Below, piece by piece: positions 11,375 through 24,250 of a stretch of DNA of 52,500 nt; position 1 is the first letter of the stretch, and each line of letters opens with the position of its first letter. The stretch spans positions 12,501 to 65,000 of the forward strand of contig WPIO01000104.1 in NCBI GenBank assembly GCA_009760855.2, read 5' to 3'. The notes under the pieces are model-generated. The model did no database searches and was not told the origin of the DNA. It saw only the letters and a program-made list of their open reading frames with translations. This DNA is from Cristatella mucedo. Its lineage: Eukaryota; Bryozoa; Phylactolaemata; Cristatellidae. A program made the translations under genes and the position numbers.

Positions 11375-12065
11375 AACGAATTCTGTAACTCACCGCTTGC
11401 TGGTCTACAGGCCCGTGCAATCAGGCACTTACAGCTTGTGGAAAAGTCTGCAGCAAGCCTTGTCTGTCATGAGCGTTGCAGTAGCCACATCGAACTACTT
11501 CTTACCGGCCTGCACTGGCTCCCGAGTAAGCAACGCATCGACTTCAAGGTTCTGCTACTCACTTTTAGGTCTCTTCATTCTTTCGCTCCAGCCTACCTAT
11601 AAGATTTACTCCCCACCAGGCTAAGCATCGTACCACCCGCTTTTCTGAATCTGATTATGTATCCATACTTCGAAGGGAACCTCAAATTCTTTGGAGACTG
11701 TGCCTTTAGTTCGTATGCTCACAAAGCCTGGAGCTCACTCCCGACTTCAGTCATGACATCTCCTGACATGACCACATTTAAAAAGAAACTAAAAACGCAC
11801 CTATTTTTCACAGCATTTAGTGGGTCCATGTGATTTGTCCTCTGTGTACTTATGGGTGCTGAGTCTGTGCACGCTGCCACTAACCTTATGTGCATGCTGA
11901 CTCAGTGCATGTCACCCTTAAACATATTATGCTTGTTGTCATTGAGCATGCTACCTCTACCATTCGATCGTGCTTCCTTTGCAGCAAATTTTAAGTACCT
12001 AGACAGAGATCGAGTTCTCTGAGGGCGCTATTTAAAACGTGTCATTAATATTATTATTAATTGTA
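11375..12065 (+). mobile_element. LINE family A copy A4, 5'-truncated
   Basis: Plus strand. It carries the RT C-terminal region (LTFRSLHS-like and PTYL-like segments, multiple frameshifts) and the family 3' UTR. The terminal segment tagacagagatcgagttctctgagggcgc is followed by an ATT-rich tail at about 12035-12060. Confidence 0.85.
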
Positions 12066-12600
12066 AAGGCCTACTATGCTCTCAGCTTCAAAATTTGTGA
12101 AAGGCAATATGTCTTAAAGCTTGAAAACAGAGTGCACCCACCGACGGCAGGACTGCAATGCATGTGTGCTGCAACTGCAGCGATCTGAACGCGCTGCAAC
12201 TGCAGCGATCCTGCACTGTCCACCGAAAGGCGGTGAGGGATGGTCGTTTAGACTCGCCTGTCGTTAAATAAATGAGTCTGTTAAATTAGCTGACTTTTAT
12301 TGCCTTTCTTCTACTTTCCCAAGTAAGCTCGCTCATTCATCGAGTCACGCACCCTCGTTCCACATAGATGGCGTTCGCTGCAGATTTTTTAAATCACAAA
12401 TCCAGCCCGGCCCGCAATGACGTTTTATTTTTGAAGAAACCCGAGGGGAATCGCTGTGAAACCAAGGAGCAGAAGCTGACCGCTGTTGCCGGAGAACTTT
12501 TCCAGAAGCGGCAACACATCGGCGACTTCCTTGCATAATCCAGCTCGGCCGATTCGGACGGAGCCAAAAAATTTAGCAAACCTAGAAACAATCACCTTGC
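12066..12600. other. Unassigned spacer
   Basis: It contains a short direct repeat of gcaactgcagcgatc near 12168-12212. Otherwise no gene or element is recognised. Confidence 0.4.
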
Positions 12601-12602
12601 AT

Positions 12603-12790
12603 AATAATAAAAAACAATAACATTTGTATAGCGCCCTCAGAGAACTGAATCTCGTTCAAGGCACATTACAGATGCTGCTTAGAAATCATTGCCAAATGAT
12701 TTATGGTAACATCCGCAAGATGCAGGCATAGTGTAAGCAGGTACATGCATACGAAGAACGAATCCCAAAGACCCGTAACAATAAGCTGCT
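12603..12790 (-). mobile_element. LINE family A 3' UTR fragment A5 (diverged)
   Basis: Minus strand. It begins with an A/T-rich tail and tagcgccctcagagaactgaatctcg, followed by diverged 3' UTR. It resembles the subtype at 42915-43125. Confidence 0.65.
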
Positions 12791-12906
12791 TTACCGTTAG
12801 GGGTATGGCGAGGGTTCTAGAAAATAGGCACTCCCTAGGATGCAGCAACAGATAGCACATTTTTTCTCAAAAGGTCACTATAAATAATGTATCACCAAGG
12901 TTTCAA

Positions 12907-12999
12907 TTATATATATATATATATATATATATACATACACATATATATATATATATTTATATATATATATATTATATACATATATACATATATATATAT

Positions 13000-13040
<41 letters not shown>

Positions 13041-13060
13041 TATATATATATCTAATCTGC
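12907..13060. repeat. (TA)n microsatellite, imperfect
   Basis: TA dinucleotides with atacat and attata interruptions. Confidence 0.95.
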
Positions 13061-13226
13061 GCGTGAATACTGTATAAATAAATATGAGTGAATTGGCAAC
13101 TCATTTATATAGCGTCAGGAGAGCCTTAATGCTATCACCGCCTCTCGCAGTTGGAGATAAAGAATGTCTCACAGCGAAATTTTGGACCCACGTGATCGGG
13201 AAGAGCGAGCACCTTACATGCTGGGC

Positions 13227-13934
<708 letters not shown>

Positions 13935-14012
13935 GTTGCAGAACTCGAACCAACGACCTGGGTGGTGAAGTGAGAGCACCTTACCTCTATGTTAAGATCA
14001 AGAAGTTTAGCT
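13935..14012 (-). mobile_element. Probable tRNA-derived SINE family 2 fragment
   Basis: On the minus strand it reads gaggtaaggtgctc, then about 20 bp later ggtcgttggttcgagttctgc. This matches an A-box-like and a B-box-like (GGTTCGAGTTC) pair as in the SINE at 29815-30011. The copy is short and diverged. It could alternatively be a decayed tRNA pseudogene. Confidence 0.45.
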
Positions 14013-14080
14013 GTGGAATGAAAAGCAGCCGAACACTACGTCAGGTTACCAATAACTTCATAATTTGTTTTTATAAATTA

Positions 14081-14250
14081 TCTAATAATAATAATAATAT
14101 ACTTGATAAAGCGCCCTCAGAGAACTCAATCTCTTTCTAGGCACTTTACATTTGCTGCAAAGGAAACGCGATTGAATGGTGAGTAATATCATGCTTGATA
14201 AGCAACATGAATAACATGGCTCGGGGTGACGTGCACAGGATCTAACCATT
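14081..14250 (-). mobile_element. LINE family A 3' end fragment A6
   Basis: (AAT)n tail at 14083-14100, then the canonical family A 3' UTR on the minus strand. It breaks off near 14240. Confidence 0.88.
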
Positions 14251-14894
14251 GAACTGCTTGTAGGCGCCTTCTGCTTGTATTAAATCGAACTCCACTATAA
14301 TAATCCCGTGCAAGCTCTGCTGGTACCTGCTGACAATTCAGATTTTCGTTTATCCGAGTTCAACTAAAGCTCACGGAACAGTTAAAAGTAATATTTCAAA
14401 GCCTCGTTTTTCAGAAAGCGCATTTGACTACATTTTCACCCTGTAATCAAGTTCTTGAAATATTTCGAATAATTTCGAGCCGCAGTTATGCATGGACACA
14501 CACACCTGTCTCAAATCTTGCCCACTCTTGAAGAGGAGCCCAATGCATCCGGGGCTACCCTTTTTCGAGATATGGATATTCGAAATTCAGTTAGTAATAC
14601 TTTGTGCAGCCGTAATGAGGGTGCAACGAATTTTTGTTGCATCGCTACTGTGCTGAAAGCAGAAGAAATATTTTTCTATTTGTCAGCCAATCGCAGAGGG
14701 CCGAATGTATTATTGTTCAAAAATAGGCATTTGCAGTAGAGGGCTTCAATGTTGATTCTCTCGATGCCAAGCTTTTGTAGCAGCACGGTATACGCAGACT
14801 GTACATACCCGTATATTAAAAACACTCGCACAACCAAAAACACGCGTATGCAGTTCCCGGTCTTGGCTTAACTATCTTTGTCAAAGTTGACGAA
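14251..14894. other. Unassigned spacer
   Basis: An 83-residue open frame at 14488-14739 has no recognisable domain, and I do not call it a gene. Confidence 0.4.
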
Positions 14895-16455
14895 GACTAC
14901 TGTAGATCATACCAGTTGATCCTAGCAAAAGCCAAATCTAGCTTCTACAAAAAATATCGTTGAATCGCGGATGCATCATCCAAAAATGCTGATGTCTACC
15001 ATAAGCCAACTCCTTTACCGCTCCCAGATTACCGCTCCTTATCAAGTGGTGACCTTGTGGTGACCTTGCCGATCGCTTCTCTGGCTTCTTTTTCAGGAAG
15101 ATGGACAAGACAAGAGAATTCTTCCCGGGGTTTTGGTATGCCCTCTGGACTCCTGTCCCTCGATTACATCAAAAATTGACTCATGTCCGTTGATTCCGTG
15201 CATGCACCTCGATGTCTACATTAAAGGAAGCCACGAGTGACCATAATCCTGAAATTTATCTCCCAGTCAAAGAATACTACTAGTCCTCCGGGCGCTATTC
15301 TCACTGCCCTACTTCTACGTTGCTTAGATCTGCTCCTGACATGCATAACTAACATAATAAATTTGTTCGCTAGCCTCGGATCAGGTCCCTGCACCTTTCA
15401 AAAAGGCTGCAGTCAGGCCACTAATTAAGAAAGCAAAGCTTAGGCCAAGAGGACTCGAGCAGCTTCCGTCCAGTCTCCCTCCTCCCGTTCCTATCAAAGA
15501 CACTTGAACGAGTTGTAGCAGACCAACTGAACTCTTATGTCGAGACCTCAACCCTAGCAAGTACGTTCCAGTCTAGTTTTAGGGCTAATCACTCCACAGA
15601 GTCAGCATTGCTTCAGGGTGTATAATGACATTCTCATTAATGCAGACTCGGCTATAAAGTGTCTCTGCATGTCCTGCTTGATTTTTCGGCAGCTTCGCTT
15701 CGGCAGCTGATACTATTCGTCACAAAGTCCTTTTTGAGCGTCTTGAATCTCGCCTGGGTATTAGTGACACTGCACTGCAGTGCTTCAGGTCCTATCTCAG
15801 TGGGAGATCCCAGAGTATTGATGTGAACGGACAAAGATCTTCCGATGAACCACTTAAGTGTGGGGTACCTCAGTGCTCTGTGCTTGGTCCGGTTCTTTTC
15901 ACAGTTTGTACTCTCTCTCTTGCAAATGTGATCACCAAGCACATTTTAGACTTTCATTTCTATGCAGATGACACTCAGTTGTACCTTTGCGAAGATCCAT
16001 CAGCCCTCGAGCACGACGAATTCTCTACACAACCTTGCTGCACGTATTGATGACGTAATAATAACCTCGAATCCTTTGGAGACCGTGCCTTTAGTTCGTA
16101 TGCTCCCAAAGCTTGGAGCTCACTCCCGACTCCAGTCACGACATCCTCTGACTTGACCACACTTTAAAAGAAATTAAAAACGCACCTATTTGTCACAGCA
16201 TTTAGTGGGTCCTTGTGATTCGTTCTTTATGTGCTTATGCGTGCTGATACTGTGCATGCGCCCACTAACCGCACTTGCATGCTGACCCTGGGCATACCTC
16301 CCCTAACCATGTTATTTTTGTTGCTTATTGAGCGTGCTACTACCAACAATTCAATCATGCTTCCTGTGCAGCAAATTTAAAGCGCCTAGAAAGTGATTGA
16401 GATCTCCAAGGGTGCCTTATCAAGTGTATTATTATTGTTATCAATATTATTAATA
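14895..16455 (+). mobile_element. LINE family A copy A7, old and internally deleted
   Basis: Plus strand. It contains the pre-RT region (SKFQSSF and HSTES-like at about 15555-15605), motif A remnants, FYADDTQLYL at about 15955-15990 and a C-terminus and tail at 16060-16455. Near 16055 the sequence jumps from the region just after motif C to the C-terminal end (TSNPLETVPL), an internal deletion of several hundred bases. Many frameshifts and stops mark it as an old copy. Confidence 0.85.
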
Positions 16456-16456
16456 C

Positions 16457-16933
16457 GTCCGAGCGTCGATGTCGCTACATCACACCACTTTTCATCGACC
16501 TGCACTAGCTCCCAGTCAAGCAACGCCTCGATTTCAGGGTTTTGTCACTCCCTATTAGGTCTCATAATTCTTTGGCTCCAGTCCACCCATCACATGTACT
16601 GCCCTACCAGGCTAAGCATAGTAACACTGGCTTTTTTGACTCAAATCGTTCAGCTATACCTCGTAAGAACCCCAAAATCATCGGAGACCGTGCCTTTAGT
16701 TGCTATGCTTCCAAAGCCTGGAGCTCAATACCAACGCACGTCACGACGTCCCCTGACATGACGATATTAAAAAAAGCTAAAACGCACATTTATTTTACAC
16801 GCACATTTTAAAACGCACGTTTTTACTGCATCTGGTGGGTGTTTGTGATTCATCCTTTGTGTGTATCTACCTGCTTACCCTATGCCTGCAGCTTGGGGAT
16901 ATCACCAAAATATATATACACATATATATATAT

Positions 16934-16994
<61 letters not shown>

Positions 16995-17095
16995 ATATTA
17001 CCAAACACTGTTAATGCTTCATATGAAGCTTCTGTAAAGCGCCTAGAGAGATATTTAATTCTCTGAGGGCACTATACAAATATATTGTTATAATT
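16457..17095 (+). mobile_element. LINE family A copy A8 with internal (TA)n array
   Basis: Plus strand, directly after A7. It carries the RT C-terminal region (RSHNSLAPVH-like) and 3' UTR. A (TA)n array at 16908-16995 interrupts the 3' UTR. It ends with gcgcctagagagat, ctctgagggcac and a T/A-rich tail. Confidence 0.82.
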
Positions 17096-17765
17096 TTATT
17101 TTTATTTGGTGCTATTCTAGCCAAATACAAGAAACAATCGCATTTCCATGAAAGATATTGACACATGAAATCGTGAATTCGGTCGACGGTCTATAAGAAA
17201 TATACCATCATTGCACTTATAAAATTCGTGCGAAACTGTTTTAGAATAATCAAATAGATATTTGAAGCATTTTGCATCCGTAAAGAGGGGTCTTGATTTC
17301 TTTAACGCTTAATTTGGGCACGGATTCTCGTACCCACATTGCCAATCTACGTTTGCTAATTTAATAACACGCATGTAGCATCGCTTTGATGGCTGGACAT
17401 AAACAACGAAGCGCAGCATTTGGTCCGACAAGACGACCCTATCTTGCTGACCTATGATATATGACTTATGGTCAATGACCTATCAATCTTATTCGTTAGC
17501 ACCTAGATGGCTGAGGAAAATTGGGGGCGCGCGCTCATTTTGCGACGTATAAATTAAAATATAAATCGAAAATTTTAAAGCTTTGTAAGCTTGCACACAA
17601 GTTATCACAGAGACGACCGATTATATTTGCCCGCATTTGTCGCAGGTTTTTAGTGAGCCGCACTCGTCGAATGTCGTCATGGCCGCACGGTTGAAGTCGC
17701 ACAAAGAGTGCGAGTGCGAGTAATTTCTTTGGCCAGCGTGTCGTTGCCCACCCGCTCTCGCTAAT
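17096..17765. other. Unassigned sequence
   Basis: No gene recognised. A minus-strand open frame overlapping 17535-17783 has no domain and is partly explained by the hairpin that follows. Confidence 0.4.
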
Positions 17766-17768
17766 TAA

Positions 17769-17850
17769 CCACCGATCAGCCAATTAATAATAATAATAAT
17801 AATAATAAGTGCATTATTATTATTATTAGTTGGCTGATCGGCGGCCGTTT
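17769..17850. repeat. Hairpin: inverted repeat with ATT/AAT arms
   Basis: Left arm accgatcagccaa plus (TAA)n, short centre gtgca, right arm (TTA)n plus agttggctgatcgg. The arms match over about 30 bases with one or two mismatches, giving a strong stem-loop. Confidence 0.8.
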
Positions 17851-19695
17851 GGCCGCAGCCGATTGGCCGCCATAAAAAAATTGGCTGCGGCCCTACTCGT
17901 GCATCGAGGCGTCTGGTCTCAATTTCGGCTGGTAGACAGTTTTCGTCATTGCCTTGGCAGAGAGCGTTTACCTCTAGGAGCTAATCGGGTGGAAGCTCAG
18001 TGCAATGGCTGCACACGTTGCACGGCGAGTCACTTGGAATTCTCAAATCAGAGCAGACGGATAATTTGAAAGCAGAAGCAGCAGCAACGCTGCTAACTAC
18101 AAATAGCAGTCGACCGCATCTTTGCGGGATCGCACTACTTTCCCATCGTTTGTGCGTATGTTTCGGCGGCGGCTGAACATTACGAGTTACAGTATGGTTC
18201 AATCGTCTGCCCCGTTATGGCGGCCTACCGGTTGTGCACTGAAATCGCGAGTATCGCTGACTGCGATCTCTTAACATGGTCCCACTTACCTTCTTGTGAT
18301 AGTTTCAACGTCTGCAGCAGTTTGATGTAGAAACGTCTCAAACAGAAAAATAGGCGAACAGCCATGTCGTTTCAGTGAATATCCAGGCTCGTAATGGAAT
18401 GACTGGCGTCACATCAAATCAGTGGAGGAGCCAGGGGGCTACGGGGCATTTCCCGCCTCCCTACAGTGGGAGAGCGAGCGACCTGGGCTGCCCCTATTTC
18501 CACACTACCCCGAGTGTCACCGAAGCGAAACTTCGCATACATTTCATTCGATGAGCAACGGCAAAGTTCGTTTAGAAGAGACGCAGTGACTTTGCACTGT
18601 TAGTGTTTTTATTAACTATGGGTCGAGCCCCGCCTACGTGAAAATCTTGCGGGTCATGCCCACGACATTAAAATCTTGCAGGTCTTTCTTCCTAGATAAA
18701 GATCCTTGCTCTGCCACTGCCTCCGATTGTCTCTGGTGCTTGGTAGACTGACACAACTTAATCATTAGGTGGGTGCTCTTATTCTTGAGTTTACATGTAA
18801 TTCTTACAACAGGTTTGTAGCGAGCGTAGTCATCGCATGTAACCCATCTGCGTCTACAGACACCGTAATGCGAGTGTTGATGGAACCATATCATTTCCGC
18901 TAGCCACGTGATAAAAGCGTTGCGGCTGAAAGGGGATGAAGAGTCATGACCCCACCCTGTACGATTATCTCACCAAAAGCACATTTATTGATATTTCTCA
19001 AATACTAATGCAATGATTGACATACAAATTGTCAGAAACAACAAAGGTAACATTAGTTAGCGTTTGATATAACCAAAGCTGTCATGTTGACCTTCTGAAG
19101 ACCAGTAAGAGTCAAAGTCACGTTTTCCACTGGACCTTAGCCAAACGTGATAGTGTTATAAAATAAGCAGATTCAATGCCATTAGCTGTACACATATGCA
19201 AACTCCTAAAAAATTCAGGACACTTGGGGCCGCATTCTTAACTTCAATTTTTTTGTTTTAAATTTGACGTGTCAACCTTTGGAAGTTATCAAATAAAAAT
19301 TCAAGGACATTTCGGACACGCCTAGCTTAAACGTAATAACCCGTGACGCGAGTAACAGCGATTCAGAATGTGAAAACAGCTAAGAAAAACTTACATCCAA
19401 ATTTCACGTCGACCAGAGAGGTTTCGGCTAAGTTGTAGAATTGATAAGGCACGCAGTGAGACTTCTCCTCAGGAAACACATGTAAAGTCGCCAGCTTGTA
19501 CCTGAGATAGCTGCAAGCTGAATGACCTTGATGTCCGTGGTGTATTTGAATAGGGAAGCGAAGCTAGAACAGAGGTCGGATGGAGGGCAAAGCTCAAGAA
19601 GGTAAAAGGGTGGCTAAGCTGATGCCCTGCATGACTCAGCAGGTCAGAGGTTAGGTAGAGCTGATTGTCATCCTCGGCATTAAATATAAACTTAC
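17851..19695. other. Unassigned sequence, 1.8 kb
   Basis: No coding region, RNA gene or known repeat recognised. Open frames here are short, with no domain motifs. Confidence 0.45.
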
Positions 19696-19696
19696 T

Positions 19697-19845
19697 CTAT
19701 AATAATAATAATATAATTATATCACATTTTGTATAGCTCAGTCAGAGAACTACATCTCTTTCTAGGCACTTTACATTTGCTTCAAAAGGAAGTGCAATCG
19801 AATGGTTATTAGTAGCATGCTCAATAGACAGTAAGATACTCTGTC
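19697..19845 (-). mobile_element. LINE family A 3' end fragment A9
   Basis: (AAT)n tail at 19699-19715, then a diverged family A 3' UTR on the minus strand (gagaactacatctctttctaggcac). Confidence 0.8.
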
Positions 19846-19951
19846 CCACAATGGCTTTCTGGAAGCTTGCAATTGTCAGAGAACGAAGGAGTTCTTCACC
19901 CTCTTACAGATCTTCATCATCTTGCCAATCTTTGTCATCTCACTGGAGTCC

Positions 19952-20120
<169 letters not shown>

Positions 20121-20435
20121 GGCAGGTACGCAATGTCTAGCGTGTCTGTCCCTGCACGCCCCCTGTTTCAGTTCGACTTTTGATTATATGACCAGCGAGT
20201 TTTTCACTTGAAAAAGCGCACATCGAATTTCTGAGGTGAGAACTAATAGGCTAATATCAATCGCCGGAAGCTGGCAACATGCAGCCTCAGTGGGCCTCCG
20301 AAATGCTTCCTACCTCCTACCGCTGAGTTGGTCATTGAACTAGCAGCAACTGACTCAGTTAGCTATATCTAAACTTGATTTGCTGCAACCCACTGGCGCA
20401 TTAAAAAAATTACTATCGAATCAAGGATCCTCTAC

Positions 20436-20764
20436 TCTCTCTCTCTCTCTGTGTCTCTCTGTCTCTCTATCTTTCTCTCTGTCTCTGTCTCTGTCTCTGT
20501 CTCCGTCTCTCTCTGTCTCTCTCTCTGTCTCTCTCTCTCTGTCTCTCACTCCCTGTCTCTCACTCTCTGTCTCTCTCACTCTCTGTCTCACTCTCTGTCT
20601 CTCACTCTCTGTCTCTCACTATCTGTCTCTCACTCTCTGTCTCTCACTCTCTGTCTCTCACTCTCTGTCTCTCCCCCTCTCTCTGTGTCTCTCTCTGTCA
20701 CTCTCTCTCTGTCACTCTCTCTCTTTCTCTCTCTGTCTGTCTCCGACTCTCTGTCTCTCTCTGT
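20436..20764. repeat. (CT)n / CTGTCTCT-rich microsatellite
   Basis: CT-rich array with regular CTGTCTCTCACT octamer- and 12-mer-like variation. Confidence 0.95.
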
Positions 20765-20928
20765 CTCGATCTCGCAGCCTCGACCTCGCAGCCTCGATCT
20801 CGCAGCCTCGATCTCGCAGCCTCGATCTCGCAACATCGATCTCGCAGCCTTGATCTCGCAGTCTTGATCTCGCTGCCTCGAACTTGCAGATCCAAGCTCG
20901 CAGCCTCGATCTCGCAGCCTCGATCTAC
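20765..20928. repeat. 14-bp minisatellite, about 11.7 units
   Basis: Unit ctcgatctcgcagc in head-to-tail array. The first four units are nearly identical and units 5-10 carry substitutions. It directly abuts the CT array. Confidence 0.93.
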
Positions 20929-21873
20929 TAGCATCTGCTCCTGACTTTTCGCGCTCGTCGAGCTCTGTCGTCTCTAGACAGCCTAAAAAAATTCTGCCGA
21001 TACCATGCTGCTGTCAGTTTCTATGCACCCACTAATTTCAGTTCGGGCCCGCTCGGGAAATTTCGACATCCTTCGACTTCGATGAATTTACGCAAAATCT
21101 AAACATCTCGCCTGCTCTGTAAAGTGGTGTGAGCTTCCTTATTGTAAGTGCTTATCCGCACTGAGATTTAGTATATCGCAATATGCTAATCTATCGCAAT
21201 ATATAAAAATAATACAAGCTGATTACCGATGCTCCTTCTTTTTCTGCTTAAAAAGTCTCTTTTGTAAAAAGGAATTACGCTCTCGTAGGGCTTTAGCTTC
21301 AAGAAAGCGGCTGAGCATCAGTTGCCCGTCCGTATAATTCGCTGTAATCCCTAGACAGACGGCAGCAGCAGGTGGCAGGCGGCTGGCTGATTTTTACGAT
21401 TTCCGCTCGCCTCAACCTCGTCGTGAAACCCTCGACAGTCAGCTGCGGCAATGGATAGCCTGAATTCTCATCTTGTAGTAGCAAGGTTCTGGATGTTGGC
21501 CTGAGTCCTTAATTAAGCTGACGACGATAGCACCGAAACCACCTACAGCCTTACCGCTGGCCCATATTCCCGAAAGACTAAGCTACTGCAGCGCGGCCAG
21601 CTGCCTACTGATATCTATTATACTACCGGCTGCTGCTGCTGCTATTACTACTACTACTACTACTGTTACTGTCCCGAGGAGTCTTCACGGCTCTGCTTAA
21701 TTAACGCACTCTGGCCTTCATGCCTTGAAAATCCGAGGAACTCAATCTAGCTTCACTTGGCTTGAGGAGCACCGCTGTGAAATCTGGCCAATCGTGGCTC
21801 TCCGCAACTGCAAGTGTCTGCAAGTCTTCCTTCGACCGCGAATAAGTCGCAGCGTCCCCAGGGAACCTGCATT
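20929..21873. other. Unassigned sequence
   Basis: It contains a short CTA-type triplet run near 21640-21664. No gene recognised. Confidence 0.4.
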
Positions 21874-21978
<105 letters not shown>

Positions 21979-22082
21979 GTCAATCTTCTGGGAGTGCCCC
22001 GATTATCTTCGGAAGATAGCTAGCCATCTCCTCGTTTCGTTTGACACAGATTGAGGGATTGACATTTCGAAGGATCAGCACA

Positions 22083-22170
22083 AAGTAAAGTGCCTAGAAA
22101 GAGATTAATTTCACGGAGGCCACTTTTACAAACTAATAATCATTATGACATGACGACTATTATTTTTACC
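22083..22170 (+). mobile_element. LINE family A or SINE 3' tail remnant
   Basis: It matches the terminal segment shared by family A and SINE family 1 (aaagtgcctagaaagagatta, then a degenerate ggaggccacttt) and ends A/T-rich. No upstream element part is recognisable. Confidence 0.6.
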
Positions 22171-24010
22171 AGCGGTACATGCTCTCGCTGTGCGGGTCGT
22201 CGGCAACGACGGGAACTCTTTTTAAAGATTCGCTACGTAGCCACAGCTACATTGTCTCCTAGTCAGTAAAATATTTTCCATGCCGTCCACTGTGGCTTAG
22301 GCCACTTCTTTCCAGCGGTTCTTCTTTCCATACGTTTACGGGATAGTCCCGTCTGTCGGCAGGTTCGTGCTACGTCACTTCCGTCCTAAGCTTCTACGCT
22401 TCTTGTTTCCTACGTTCACTGTCATTCCGACTGTGCCTATGTGCGTATGGCTAATTTTTTAATCACGTAGATCGGGGTCGTGCAGCTGCCGCATGCTCAC
22501 CAATCAGGGCTTTGCTTATGGTGCTCTGTAGAGACGCTCCTGCCAGCGAAATACGCACTCAGGCGTTGCAGGCTGTGGAGCCCTCCGACAGAGGATTGAT
22601 GCTTCGGCACGCGTGCATACATGCATACGTGCATGTATGGACAGACGCGTATACGGACACACTAGCACACACAAATATACGCATTCATATTTTGAGTCAG
22701 TTCCTGACCACAGGAATGGCACTGCATAATCATTAATATTTAAAATTTTGTCGTGGGTAGTAAGTGCTATTCCCAATTTATAATGCCAAGCAAATTCATA
22801 TACAGGGTATAGAATGGCAATTATTCATCACAGGCTTTGCTTTTGTGATTAGGACAGTGATAAATTGAAATATTCTTATTTTCCTGAACGGTTTAGAGAC
22901 ATCTATGACCGTTAGGCTAGTTTTAAAGACGAGACTTTACGTTTTTCGTAATTACTGTACACACATATTTCGAATGCAATGGCACTAGTAAATCATACTT
23001 TTATAAAAATTTATCACATCGTTCGCACAAACCCAAAACGGTTCAGTATTCGGCCATCCTTTCCATCTTTAATTGTGATCGATAGATAATGTTACTGAGG
23101 CCAGGTATTAATTAGTTTTTCTGCGCATTAATACATACACCTTAATAATTTATTCAGTAGTTTTTCTATGTAGTGTTACAAGTAGTACTGAAATAAAGGA
23201 GCCTTAATCAAGCCCATTTTAGATTGAGCTGCTTAAGTGGATCCATCAAATATTGGCATTTTCCTCTGATGGCATCAAGGGAGTGCAAGGATTTGACTGA
23301 CCGAATTTTACTATGTCTGCGGCAAATTTCTACAATATATTAAGTAATTATGCAGGGTGTCGTAGAAATAAAGAAAAGAGCCAGGAAGTTGGCTGTCCAA
23401 GAAATACGGCACGTGACCCGACCGATCACTCGCCAGCCACTTATCCACTGTGGACGCCTTCAAGCGTCGAGCTGGCGAGCGAGCGCCAGCTGGTGGCCGA
23501 TATTAAGACCTTTCATCCGTCATCCTGGTGCCACACTGTCCTCGAGCTTCCTGTACCTATTCCTATGAAGAGCGACCAGCTGCATCAGAGTAGCGAGTCA
23601 GAAGTCGAAGATAGGCTAGCTAGGAAGAACCTGTAAATCCAGATGACAAGTCCGAGCAGGTGAAGCTGAGAAGAGAAACCTATCGAACACTAATCGAAAA
23701 GATCGATCAATCGATTGGCGAAGCGATCGCATCCTTCGATCTTGGTCTCACCAAAAATGGATTACAGAGCTGTGGTCAAACCTAGTGTCGCTCGTAAGCT
23801 GGAAAGCGCAGCCGTCTAAATGAGCTCGGGTAGAATATTTGCCGTAGCATCTGCTCACGACATCTGGGCGTTCTATATTGATCTGCTGAAACAAGGATTC
23901 CCCAGCTAAGCTGTGGATGTATTTGTACCATCCCATACGGACTTCTTTAGCTAACAAATGGCACGTGTTCCTGTCTGGGCATTAACACGATTGCAGTGCA
24001 GCACTCTGCA
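22171..24010. other. Unassigned sequence
   Basis: A 107-residue open frame at 23313-23636 (plus) has no recognised domain. It might belong to a decayed element, but I cannot support that. No RNA gene seen. Confidence 0.4.
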
Positions 24011-24204
24011 GCTAGGCTCGCACACGCACACACGCACACACAAACGAAAACACACACGCGCGAACACGCACACACGCACGCACACACATACGAACACAGG
24101 CACACACACGCTCGCATGCGTGCATGCAAATCCACACGCGTGCACTCACAAACACCCCATACATACTCATATATATATATATATATATATATAAAGGTAT
24201 ATAA

Positions 24205-24247
<43 letters not shown>
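24011..24247. repeat. Imperfect (CA)n followed by (TA)n
   Basis: CA-rich stretch with CG interruptions at 24018-24160, then TA arrays at 24168-24195 and 24208-24247. Confidence 0.93.

Positions 24248-24249
<2 letters not shown>

Positions 24250-24250
<1 letters not shown>

Noticed and set aside
20380-20867. Leu/Ser-rich frames of 138-157 residues
   Set aside because: They arise from the CT array and the 14-bp minisatellite. All frames on that strand are open for the same reason.
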